Notes: a model not told the origin generated them from the letters alone. A stretch of 7,204 nt of DNA from Candidatus Hecatellales archaeon (GCA_003662515.1 QMYF01000021.1:1-7204); one strand, 5' to 3'; positions 1-6,139 are shown, counted from the first letter of the stretch. A program made the numbers and translations.

Positions 1-236
1 ACCTGGAAGCCTTCAGGAAGGAGAGGGCCTCCAAAATTAAAGCCGACGTTAAACGCTATTGGAGGCTTAATGAGGGTGAGGAGAAACCTAAACCTTTCCT
101 CCTCTACATCGACCTAGCCTATCTGGCCGCGGAGAATGGCTCCTTACTCAGCAGGCTTAGAAAGTTAAGGCTGGAAAAAGCTTCAGCAGGTTTAGCTTTA
201 GAGGTGGCTGTGCTTATTCCGGGAGGAATAGGGTAG
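1..236 (+). CDS. C-terminal fragment of an unrecognised protein (5' end outside window)
   Basis: An open frame enters from the left edge (first full codon at base 3) and ends at TAG 234-236, giving 77 C-terminal residues. The fragment is basic and helix-prone, starting LEAFRKERASKIKADV, followed by a hydrophobic stretch (FLLYIDLAYLAAENGSLL) and a Leu/Arg-rich helix, and ending in ALEVAVLIPGGIG. I do not recognise the family, and no catalytic motif is visible. Codon choice (AGG for Arg, CTT/CTC for Leu) and GC level match the genes that follow, which supports real coding. The stop lies 2 bases before the ATG of the C39-like gene, whose SD sequence sits inside this gene, so the two are probably co-transcribed and translationally coupled. 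The true start and function cannot be judged from here. Confidence 0.65.
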   Translation, partial: LEAFRKERASKIKADVKRYWRLNEGEEKPKPFLLYIDLAYLAAENGSLLSRLRKLRLEKASAGLALEVAVLIPGGIG

Positions 237-238
237 GG

Positions 239-814
239 ATGGAGGCCTCTCAAGGTCAGCGTAGGCTGCTTCACCTAGCCATCGGCCTAATACTGCTTTT
301 GGCTCTTCTCTTCTACCTTGAAGGAGGCTTAAATCCTTCCCCCTCCCCAAGCCTTGAAGAGCTTTACGTAGGCGTTCTAGGCTCGGAAGACAAGGCTGAA
401 ATTCTTCATGTGCCCTTTGTGAGGCAGAAGCCCTTATACTGTTCAGAGGCTTCAGCCAGCATGGTTCTCCAATATTACGGCTTTCAGATTTCCCAAGACC
501 AAGTTCACGACGCAGGCTTCGACCGCTTCGAAAACATGCTTCCCTTCCTTCAACGTTACGTCGAAGCCGAATACCAGGAAAACTTCAGCTTGGAGGAGGT
601 TAAAAGGGAAATCGACCGAGGCAACCCTGTAATTCTCCGCTTGCTTATCGACGGCTACAGGCACAGCGTCGTGGTGGTAGGCTACGATGAAGAATACCTT
701 TACATTCTCGACCCGGATGTGGGCCCCTACCTGAAGGCAAACCCGAAGGTTTTAGAGGAATTATGGCGGGGGACAGGTAAATTAGCCATAACCTTAAGCC
801 GGAAAACAGGGTAG
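239..814 (+). CDS. Membrane-anchored C39-like (papain-fold) cysteine peptidase family protein
   Basis: This 191-residue protein begins with a basic N-terminus (R8, R9) and one hydrophobic segment (about 10-27), followed by a Pro/Ser linker (PSPSPS, about 33-38). That layout is a signal anchor with the globular domain outside the cell. Residues 55-188 look like a peptidase C39-like domain: Q63 in the oxyanion position, C68 in KPLYCSEASASMVLQYYG as nucleophile, H142 in GYRHSVVVVGYD, and D158 in YILDPDVG, so the Cys-His-Asp set is complete. C39 domains of bacteriocin exporters cut double-glycine leaders, but stand-alone anchored members like this one mostly have unknown substrates, and no exporter or small leader peptide is visible here. 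GGGAGG at 221-226 precedes the ATG by 12 bases, and there is no in-frame alternative start upstream. Peptidase, transglutaminase-like or purely binding roles all remain possible. Confidence 0.8.
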   Translation: MEASQGQRRLLHLAIGLILLLALLFYLEGGLNPSPSPSLEELYVGVLGSEDKAEILHVPFVRQKPLYCSEASASMVLQYYGFQISQDQVHDAGFDRFENMLPFLQRYVEAEYQENFSLEEVKREIDRGNPVILRLLIDGYRHSVVVVGYDEEYLYILDPDVGPYLKANPKVLEELWRGTGKLAITLSRKTG

Positions 815-820
815 ACAAGC

Positions 821-830
821 CCTTATATGG
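821..830 (+). promoter_or_regulatory. TATA-like box for argF
   Basis: CCTTATATGG lies in the 56-base gap between the C39-like gene and argF. Its centre is about 26 bases before roughly position 852, so a transcript starting there would carry a short leader of about 19 bases containing the SD sequence AAGGAGG (852-858). This fits an archaeal promoter and suggests argF can be transcribed separately from the upstream genes. It is called from spacing and composition only. Confidence 0.45.
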
Positions 831-850
831 TTTAGGCCTTCTTAGACCTT
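831..850 (+). repeat. Imperfect tandem 10-bp repeat between TATA box and SD of argF
   Basis: TTTAGGCCTT (831-840) is followed immediately by CTTAGACCTT (841-850), matching at 8 of 10 positions. The copies lie on the same face of the helix, between the TATA-like box and the likely transcription start of argF. They could be a pair of repressor half-sites, or chance in a short AT-rich gap. Confidence 0.35.
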
Positions 851-870
851 TAAGGAGGGTAGCAGGTGAA

Positions 871-1827
871 ATGGCTTCAGCCAGCCCGACCCTCGAAAAA
901 CTGAAGGGCAGAGACTTCCTAACCCTCCAGGACTTCTCTGCAGAGGAGCTTGAAGCCATCATGGAGCTGGCTTTAAGGCTGGAAGCCGAATGGAGGAGCC
1001 TTAAACCGCTTCAAGGAAAAACCGTGGTTATGATTTTCCAGAAGCCTTCCACGCGGACTAGGGTTTCCTTTGAGGTTGCGGTTAATCAGCTGGGAGGCTG
1101 GACGGTCACCTTGGGGTGGAATGAAATGCAGCTTGGCAGAGGTGAAACCATCGTTGACACCGCCAGAACCCTTGAACGCTACGCCGACTGCGTGGTGGCG
1201 AGGGTTTTCCGCCACAGCGACCTTGAAGAGCTGGCGGAGCATGCTGGAATCCCTGTGGTGAACGCGCTTTCAGACCTCTATCATCCCTGCCAGGCTCTCT
1301 CCGACATGCTCACCCTGCGTAAAAGGTTTGGAAGCCTGAAAGGCTTGAAGCTTGCCTGGGTAGGCGACGGAAACAATGTTTGCCATTCCCTGCTTTTAGC
1401 CTGCTCTAAACTTGGAGTCAACATGGCCGTCGCCTGCCCTGAAGGCTTTGAACCCTCGGAAAAGGTGCTTCAAGTAGCCCTTAAGGAGGCTGAAAGCTCA
1501 GGAGCCAAAATCGAGATTGTGAGAGAGCCTGAGGAGGCTGCCAGCCAGGCTGACGTAATCTATACCGATGTTTTCGTGTCCATGGGCTTCGAGGAGGAGC
1601 GGGAGCGGAGGCTTAAAGCCTTCCTACCCAAATATCAGGTTACCCCGAAGCTTTTCCAGCATGCCAAGCCTAACTGCGTTTTCATGCATTGCCTTCCAGC
1701 CCATCGAGGTGAAGAGGTGGTAGACGAGGTAATCGACGGCCCTCAATCCATTGTTTGGGAGCAGGCGGAAAACAGGCTCCACCTGCAGAGAGGACTACTG
1801 GCAGTACTGCTTCAGGGAGAACCCTAA
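871..1827 (+). CDS. argF: Ornithine carbamoyltransferase (anabolic, arginine biosynthesis)
   Basis: Joins carbamoyl phosphate to L-ornithine to make citrulline in cytosolic arginine synthesis. The 318-residue length is normal. Family motifs appear in order: KGRDFLTLQDFS (12-23), the carbamoyl-phosphate loop STRTRVSFE (60-68), EMQLGRGETIVDTA (85-98), HPCQALSD (138-145), DGNN (166-169), an ornithine-loop D233 with SMG (237-239), HCLPAHRGEEV (273-283) and NRLHLQ (301-306). HPCQ, SMG and HCLP together point to ornithine rather than aspartate carbamoyltransferase. ATG 871 is used although the SD (AAGGAGG, 852-858) is 12 bases away. It gives an 11-residue extension before the usual KGRDF start, and no closer in-frame start exists. 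No other arg gene is in the window, so the gene stands alone behind its own promoter. I see no sign of transfer or damage. Confidence 0.96.
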   Translation: MASASPTLEKLKGRDFLTLQDFSAEELEAIMELALRLEAEWRSLKPLQGKTVVMIFQKPSTRTRVSFEVAVNQLGGWTVTLGWNEMQLGRGETIVDTARTLERYADCVVARVFRHSDLEELAEHAGIPVVNALSDLYHPCQALSDMLTLRKRFGSLKGLKLAWVGDGNNVCHSLLLACSKLGVNMAVACPEGFEPSEKVLQVALKEAESSGAKIEIVREPEEAASQADVIYTDVFVSMGFEEERERRLKAFLPKYQVTPKLFQHAKPNCVFMHCLPAHRGEEVVDEVIDGPQSIVWEQAENRLHLQRGLLAVLLQGEP

Positions 1828-1830
1828 AAA

Positions 1831-1842
1831 ATTATAAATTTA
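1831..1842 (+). promoter_or_regulatory. Candidate TATA box for the gpgS-mscS operon
   Basis: ATTATAAATTTA follows the argF stop by 3 bases and is the best TATA-like match in the 129-base leader before gpgS. It would place transcription near 1860-1865 with an untranslated leader of about 95 bases. Weaker AT-rich matches at 1861-1870 and 1881-1890 would give shorter leaders, so the exact element is unsettled. The same AT-rich run may also help end the argF transcript. Confidence 0.35.
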
Positions 1843-1932
1843 TGTATGCTTATCAAGTCAGATTTATTATGCCACTCCACCCATAAAACTTGTAGTTGAC
1901 AGCCCCTCTTTAAGGCCAGCCATTAGAGAAAA

Positions 1933-1949
1933 TCTTCCCGAGGAGAAGA
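1933..1949 (+). promoter_or_regulatory. Small hairpin overlapping the gpgS Shine-Dalgarno
   Basis: TCTTC (1933-1937) can pair with GAAGA (1945-1949), leaving the 7-base loop CCGAGGA. The SD core AGGAG (1941-1945) lies mostly in the loop, with its last base in the stem. ATG 1957 follows 11 bases after the SD. A 5-bp stem is weak, so regulation by this structure is only a possibility. Confidence 0.25.
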
Positions 1950-1956
1950 GTTAACG

Positions 1957-2670
1957 ATGGATGTATCCGTGGTCTTCCCTGTCAGGAATCGTGCCTCCTA
2001 CGTTAGGCGTGCAGTTAAAACAGCGTATAAGGCGAGGGGGGTAAAGGAAGTTATCGTTATCGATGGAGGCAGCAGCGATGGCACCGTTCAGGAGGCCATC
2101 AAAGCCAAAGCGAAAACAATAATTCAAAGCAAGCTAGTTTACCCCGGGAAAGGTGTAGCCATGCGTGACGGCTCCTATCTGGCCTCCGGAGACATCGTTG
2201 TTTTCTTGGATGTGGACATTAAGAATTTGACGCCTGACTTCGTGGAGAAGCTGGCTGAACCTATCATGCGAGGGGAGGCAGACTTTGTTAAGGGCTGTTT
2301 TGAGAGGGCGGCTGGCCGTGTAACCGAGCTGGTGGCTAAGCCTCTCCTTAAAATGTTCTATCCTGAGCTTTCCGAGTTCAGGCAGCCTCTCAGCGGGGAG
2401 ATTGCTGGTGTAAGAAAGATTTTCTATGAGGTGGAGTTTGAGGAGGGCTGGGGTGTAGACGTAGGCCTCCTAATAGACTTCTACAGGCTTGGTAAACGCA
2501 TAGTTGAAGTGGACGTCGGCTACAAGGACCATGAAATGAAGCCTCTCAAATCTTTAACCGACATGGCGCACCAGGTGGCGGACGCCATCCTTAAACGGGC
2601 TGTGATTGATGGACGGGTGGACAAGAAGGTGGCTGAAGAGAGGCTGCGAGCCTTTGTAGGTAGGGTGTAG
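1957..2670 (+). CDS. gpgS: Glucosyl-3-phosphoglycerate synthase-type glycosyltransferase (GT2/GT81)
   Basis: GpgS transfers glucose from an NDP-glucose to 3-phosphoglycerate, the first step to the compatible solute glucosylglycerate. The 237-residue protein has a GT-A fold start (MDVSVVFPVRNRASYV, VIVIDGGSSDGT at 33-43), PGKG (63-66), the metal-binding DVD (85-87), and a run of GpgS hallmarks that I recognise from mycobacterial GpgS: GRVTELVAKPLL (120-131), QPLSGE (143-148), GWGVDVGLLIDF (164-175) and a conserved His (H192) in YKDHEMKPL. It is shorter than mycobacterial enzymes (about 320) because it lacks their N-terminal extension. The partner phosphatase GpgP is not in the window. The gene leads an operon with TrkA-like and MscS genes, which fits osmotic adaptation. 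Sugar specificity (glucose versus mannose) cannot be read from sequence, so the symbol is a family assignment. Confidence 0.8.
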   Translation: MDVSVVFPVRNRASYVRRAVKTAYKARGVKEVIVIDGGSSDGTVQEAIKAKAKTIIQSKLVYPGKGVAMRDGSYLASGDIVVFLDVDIKNLTPDFVEKLAEPIMRGEADFVKGCFERAAGRVTELVAKPLLKMFYPELSEFRQPLSGEIAGVRKIFYEVEFEEGWGVDVGLLIDFYRLGKRIVEVDVGYKDHEMKPLKSLTDMAHQVADAILKRAVIDGRVDKKVAEERLRAFVGRV

Positions 2671-2672
2671 CC

Positions 2673-3314
2673 TTGAGAACAGTAGTCTTCGAAGGTTTAA
2701 CCCATACAGGGATTTTCGCCGTAAACGCGGTTAGGGAAGCGGATCCCGAAGGAAGACTTATCATAGTTGAGCCCACCATAGAAAAGGCTGAGGTGGCCAA
2801 AAAACAGTTCACGTGGGCTGAGGTTTTAAAGAAAAATATAGACGAGTTTGTCCAGTACTTGAAGGAGAATGCAAGCCTGATAGATGTTTTCGTCTCCTGC
2901 TCCGACAGCGACGCCATCAACTATAAGTTTTGCAACACAGCCCTCGAATCCGGCATCCCCGTGATAATCGCTGTGCTTAACAACCCGATGAACCGTTCGC
3001 TTTTTCACCGTTCAGGTATAAGGCTGATAGTGGACCCCTTCTCAACCATAGCCCCCCAGCTTTTAGAGATCTTGAAGCCGTCAGGAGAAATCTTCCTCTA
3101 TGAAAGCTATAATGGGCATATTGCCCTAGCAGCCTACAAGGCTGGGGAAGCCTTCAAGCCTGTTAAATCGCCTCTGGAAGAAGTGGTCCTTATGGTGGTT
3201 AAACCTGACGGCTCGGTGAAAATAAACCCTGAGAAGGTTTCTAAAGGGGAAATCTTATACGTTTTCGGGCGGAAGGAGGCTGTGAAAAACTTTTTGGAGC
3301 GTGTTAAAAGCTGA
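2673..3314 (+). CDS. TrkA/RCK-domain protein (RCK-N plus RCK-C), ion-channel regulatory subunit
   Basis: This 213-residue soluble protein has no membrane segment. Residues 1-130 form a Rossmann-like RCK-N domain: a degenerate dinucleotide loop EGLTHTGIFAV (7-17, only G8 and G13 kept of GxGxxG), an acidic E33 ending strand 2 (LIIVE), then SCSDSDAINYKFC (75-87), PVIIAVLNNPMNRSLF (96-111) and RLIVDPFSTIAPQLL (117-131), as in TrkA-N proteins. Residues about 165-210 match RCK-C (SPLEEVVLMVV, then KGEILYVFGRKEAVKNFLE). RCK proteins bind NAD(H), ATP/ADP, c-di-AMP or ions and gate K+ channels or transporters. No KtrB/TrkH-type pore gene is in the window; the only channel is the MscS gene 5 bases downstream. 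Start is TTG 2673, 2 bases after the gpgS stop, with its weak SD (AGGTAGGG) inside gpgS, implying translational coupling. The loss of the Gly-rich loop makes the ligand uncertain. Confidence 0.8.
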   Translation: MRTVVFEGLTHTGIFAVNAVREADPEGRLIIVEPTIEKAEVAKKQFTWAEVLKKNIDEFVQYLKENASLIDVFVSCSDSDAINYKFCNTALESGIPVIIAVLNNPMNRSLFHRSGIRLIVDPFSTIAPQLLEILKPSGEIFLYESYNGHIALAAYKAGEAFKPVKSPLEEVVLMVVKPDGSVKINPEKVSKGEILYVFGRKEAVKNFLERVKS

Positions 3315-3319
3315 AGGAA

Positions 3320-4060
3320 ATGGTTGCCTTCCTCCTCAGCGAACTTTTCCTGAGAATTGTCTCAGCCATAATAGTGCTGGTAGTCTTCTTCATTATGGGG
3401 CATTATCTTCCCGAAAGGCTTCTCTCCCGTTTAACCCATGTTGAGGCAGGCTTCCTCCAGCGGCTTAAAACTTCCATAAGCATCTTCCTCTACGTTATCG
3501 GGATAATTGCTGCTCTCAGCATTTTAAGCCTAAGCTACGCCACCCTCGAGATAATCCTGATAATTATCGCGCTCTTCCTCCTAGTAGCCTTCAGAGACAT
3601 GCTCGCCAACGCCGTCGGGGAACTCTACCTGCGCTTTAGGGTTCCCTTCCACGAGGGTGAATGGATTAGGATTGGAGATGTTGAAGGCAGGGTGGTATCC
3701 ATTAAAACCTTCGACGTGGAGCTGGTCACCCTTAAAGGCGACAGAGTAGTGGTGCCCAACAGCTACTTCCTGAAAAGTTTCCTGGTTAAAAGGGCTGGAA
3801 TGGCTGGGGGGGTTTCAGAGTTTTCCCTAACCATTCGCGGCGCCCCTCTACGGGAGGTTGAAAGAGTTTTAGATGAGGCTTTGGAGAAGGTTAGGCCTGA
3901 ACTTACGGCGCGAGGGGAAATTCGAAGCCTTAAACGTAACAGGAACATGGTTCGGATAACCGTGGCTCTTCCTCTTTTAAACCTGCTTAAGGCGGAGAAG
4001 GTTATGGACGAGTTCGTGGAGAGCATTAGGGCTAGAGGCTACGAGGTAGAAGTCCTATAA
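3320..4060 (+). CDS. MscS-family small-conductance mechanosensitive channel
   Basis: MscS channels open under membrane tension and release ions and small solutes during hypo-osmotic shock. The 246-residue protein (E. coli MscS is 286) has three membrane segments at about 4-30, 52-71 and 75-104. The last is the pore helix, continuing into RDMLANAVGELYLRFRVPF. Next comes the diagnostic beta domain, WIRIGDVEGRVVSIKTF (115-131), with VVVPNSYF (143-150), then an alpha/beta C-terminal domain (165-246). ATG 3320 lies 5 bases after the RCK gene stop. A purine-rich GAAGGA (3313-3318) is only 1 base away, and an in-frame TAA at 3305-3307 rules out a longer start, so translation probably depends on coupling to the RCK gene. 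Its position between a solute-synthesis enzyme, an RCK protein and a glycosyltransferase suggests the release arm of an osmotic response. Ion preference cannot be judged. Confidence 0.92.
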   Translation: MVAFLLSELFLRIVSAIIVLVVFFIMGHYLPERLLSRLTHVEAGFLQRLKTSISIFLYVIGIIAALSILSLSYATLEIILIIIALFLLVAFRDMLANAVGELYLRFRVPFHEGEWIRIGDVEGRVVSIKTFDVELVTLKGDRVVVPNSYFLKSFLVKRAGMAGGVSEFSLTIRGAPLREVERVLDEALEKVRPELTARGEIRSLKRNRNMVRITVALPLLNLLKAEKVMDEFVESIRARGYEVEVL

Positions 4061-4066
4061 GCGTCG

Positions 4067-4072
4067 AGGAGG
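4067..4072 (+). promoter_or_regulatory. Strong SD fixing the TTG start of the GT4 gene
   Basis: AGGAGG ends 6 bases before TTG 4079, the normal spacing. TTG is followed by KIVLCSDYFYPKLGG, the usual N-terminus of this GT4 group, so the start is well supported despite the non-ATG codon. Confidence 0.75.
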
Positions 4073-4078
4073 AAAACC

Positions 4079-5167
4079 TTGAAAATAGTCCTCTGTAGCG
4101 ACTATTTCTACCCCAAGCTGGGAGGAATAGTAACCCACATTGAAAATCTGGCTTTAGCCCTCCACAGGAGAGGACATGAAGTCACCGTTGTAACGAGGCG
4201 GGCTGAAGCCGCTGGAAAAAGAGGTTTCCCCTTCGAGGTGGTGAGGATAAGCCTTCCCCCAGGTTTCCCGGGCTTCCCCTACTTTGATAGGATGGAGAAA
4301 ATTTTTGAAGAGTTAAGGCCTGATGTGGTTCACGCTCACCACGCTTTTTCCTCCATTGCTCTTTGCTCCCTGTCAATAGGGAGAAAGCTTGGAGCGAAAA
4401 CCGTCCTTACAAATCATTCCGTCCAGTTCCTCTACGATTCGGAAACCCTTTGGAAGCCTTCCTCTTACGCGCTTTTCCCCTACCGGAAATTTATTGAATG
4501 TGCGGATGAGATTGTGGCTGTAAGTAGGGCTGCAGCCAGGTTTATCGCCCAATTTACAGACCGGAAGGTTAAGGTTATCCCAAACGGAGTATACGTGGAA
4601 GAGTTTGCCCCCCGAAGGAAAAGGTTTGATGGTAGAAGCCTGCTTTTCGTTGGAAGACTTGTCCCAAGGAAAGGTTTACATATCCTCCTCGAAGCTATGA
4701 AAATTCTCGTCAAGAAGAAGCAGAACTGCCTCCTAACGGTTGTAGGTTCAGGCTGCCTCAGCCCTATGCTGAAAATCCTCGCAGAATCCTCGCCCCTGAA
4801 AAGAAATTTGAAGGTTAAAGGACAAGTGGACAAGGAGACTCTTGTGAAGCTTTACCGGAAAGCACATGTTTTCACCTTGCCCTCCCTTTTTGGGGAAGCC
4901 TTCGGAATAACCCTGCTAGAAGCTATGGCCTCCAAAACGCCTGTGGTTGCCACCAGGCAGGGAGGAGTAGGTGAAGTTGTGAAAAATGGGAAGACAGGTT
5001 TACTAGTCAGAAGGGGAGACGCTGAAGGGCTGGCGGAAGCCCTCTTAACCCTCCTAGAAGACATCCCGCTCACGAAAAAGCTAGCCGAAAACGCTTTCAA
5101 GGAAGCCAAAAAATACGACTGGAACCTTATAGCGGAGAGACTGGAAAGGGAAGTTTATTCTCAATAA
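4079..5167 (+). CDS. GT4-family glycosyltransferase, PIG-A-like
   Basis: This retaining GT-B glycosyltransferase has 362 residues, a typical GT4 length. The N-terminal acceptor domain opens with LCSDYFYPKLGGIVTHIE (5-22) and contains PDVVHAHHAFSS (81-92) and TNHS (111-114). The C-terminal donor domain has VIPNGV (166-171), GRLVPRKGL (192-200), GEAFGITLLEAMA (272-284) with the E-x7-E pair E273/E281, and TPVVATRQGGVGEVV (287-301). The SDYFYP..GG..THI, HAHHAFSS and TNHS pattern resembles PIG-A, the UDP-GlcNAc:phosphatidylinositol enzyme, more than generic bacterial GT4 proteins. In archaea such enzymes probably glycosylate inositol-type or other membrane lipids, or polymers. It starts at TTG 4079, 18 bases after mscS, as the last gene of the operon. 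Alternatives are a second sugar transfer onto glucosylglycerate or surface glycan synthesis. Donor and acceptor are not readable from sequence. Confidence 0.88.
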   Translation: MKIVLCSDYFYPKLGGIVTHIENLALALHRRGHEVTVVTRRAEAAGKRGFPFEVVRISLPPGFPGFPYFDRMEKIFEELRPDVVHAHHAFSSIALCSLSIGRKLGAKTVLTNHSVQFLYDSETLWKPSSYALFPYRKFIECADEIVAVSRAAARFIAQFTDRKVKVIPNGVYVEEFAPRRKRFDGRSLLFVGRLVPRKGLHILLEAMKILVKKKQNCLLTVVGSGCLSPMLKILAESSPLKRNLKVKGQVDKETLVKLYRKAHVFTLPSLFGEAFGITLLEAMASKTPVVATRQGGVGEVVKNGKTGLLVRRGDAEGLAEALLTLLEDIPLTKKLAENAFKEAKKYDWNLIAERLEREVYSQ

Positions 5168-5222
5168 TCAAATTGAAGTAAAAGTTGAGACACCATGACT
5201 ACCTTCTGGTTGCATAACGAGT

Positions 5223-6137
5223 TTAGACTTGCAGGCTTCCAATCAGCTTATTAATATTGTTTATTTCGTGTTCTTCCAGATATTTTTCAATTCCCTCTAT
5301 TATTTCGAGCATAACGCGTGGTTTGACAAAGTTGGCTGTTCCAACCTGAACTGCTGTTGCACCAGCAATAATATATTCGAGGGCGTCGGTGGCAGTGAAA
5401 ATTCCTCCAACACCAATTATGGGTATGCGAACTCTCTGCGCCACTTGCCATACACATCTCAAACCGATAGGTTTTATGGCAGGCCCACATAAACCTCCCA
5501 AAACCGTTGAAAGTTTAGGTTTTCTTTTTTCGATGTCAACTGCCATACCCAAAGGCGAGTTTATCAGCGTTAAAGCTTCAGCTCCAGCCTGCTCGCATGC
5601 CTCAGCTATTTCAACAATGTTTGTCACATTTGGCGTAAGTTTAACTATCAAAGTAAGGTTTTTTGCAGCCTTTCTAACCTGAGAAACAACTTTATAAACG
5701 GTTTCAGGATCCACGCCAAAGGCTATTCCACCCCGTTTAATGTTTGGACAGGAAACGTTGACCTCTAAACCATCTAATCCTTTCACACCATTAAGTCTCT
5801 CAGCTATTTCCACGTATTCTTCTACGGTTTCGCCGCCAATATTGGCTATGATTCTCGTGTTAAACCTTCGCAGGAAAGGCATTTTCTCTTTTATGAAGGC
5901 TTCAACCCCAATGCTTTGAAGGCCGACAGAGGCTATTAGCCCGCAGGGGGTTTCAGCTAGCCTAGGCGGAGGATTCCCAAGGGTGGGTTTAAGCCTCACA
6001 CATTTGGTAACTATAGCTCCAAGCTTGTTAAGGTCTATTAGCTTAGAGTATTCCTCCCCATAGCCGAAGGTTCCAGAAGCAGGCATAACAGGATTCTTTA
6101 AAGTCATACGTCCTATTTTGACCGATAGGACGGGCAA
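5223..6137 (-). CDS. pyrD: Dihydroorotate dehydrogenase, class 1B catalytic subunit
   Basis: FMN enzyme oxidising dihydroorotate to orotate in pyrimidine synthesis, passing electrons to PyrK. In this 304-residue model, motifs in order are NPVMPASGTFGYG (15-27), catalytic-site K45 in VTKC, NPPPR (55-59), NVSCPN (127-132) with the class 1 base C130, VKLTPN (165-170), LINSPLGM (191-198), GGLCGPAIKP (214-223), the FMN-phosphate site IIGVGGI (240-246) and AVQVGTANF (262-270). I chose TTG 6137: it is 2 bases after the pyrK stop, GGGAGG (6145-6150) sits 7 bases upstream, and it gives the usual short N-terminus. An upstream TTG at 6152 would add 5 residues and overlap pyrK by 13 bases. Oddly, the loop usually containing NxxGLxN reads ASVGLQS (69-75), losing two Asn. 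Codon use is AT-richer than in genes left of 5168. Confidence 0.9.
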   Translation of the reverse strand: MPVLSVKIGRMTLKNPVMPASGTFGYGEEYSKLIDLNKLGAIVTKCVRLKPTLGNPPPRLAETPCGLIASVGLQSIGVEAFIKEKMPFLRRFNTRIIANIGGETVEEYVEIAERLNGVKGLDGLEVNVSCPNIKRGGIAFGVDPETVYKVVSQVRKAAKNLTLIVKLTPNVTNIVEIAEACEQAGAEALTLINSPLGMAVDIEKRKPKLSTVLGGLCGPAIKPIGLRCVWQVAQRVRIPIIGVGGIFTATDALEYIIAGATAVQVGTANFVKPRVMLEIIEGIEKYLEEHEINNINKLIGSLQV

Positions 6138-6139
6138 GG

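Noticed and set aside
452..664. Antisense open frame opposite the C39-like gene
   Set aside because: It lies wholly opposite a gene with intact catalytic motifs and shows no recognisable domain or SD; it is a coding shadow.
866..868. GTG as an alternative argF start
   Set aside because: It is out of frame with the OTC coding sequence.
3311..3313. CTG as an upstream mscS start
   Set aside because: It adds only three residues and CTG starts are rare; ATG 3320 is the first standard start after the in-frame stop at 3305.
4480..5109. Antisense open frames opposite the GT4 gene
   Set aside because: They mirror conserved GT4 motifs on the other strand, with low-complexity Ser/Arg-rich products and no family match.
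5168..5222. Terminator between the convergent operons
   Set aside because: There is no hairpin and only loosely T-rich sequence on the minus strand, which is too weak to call.
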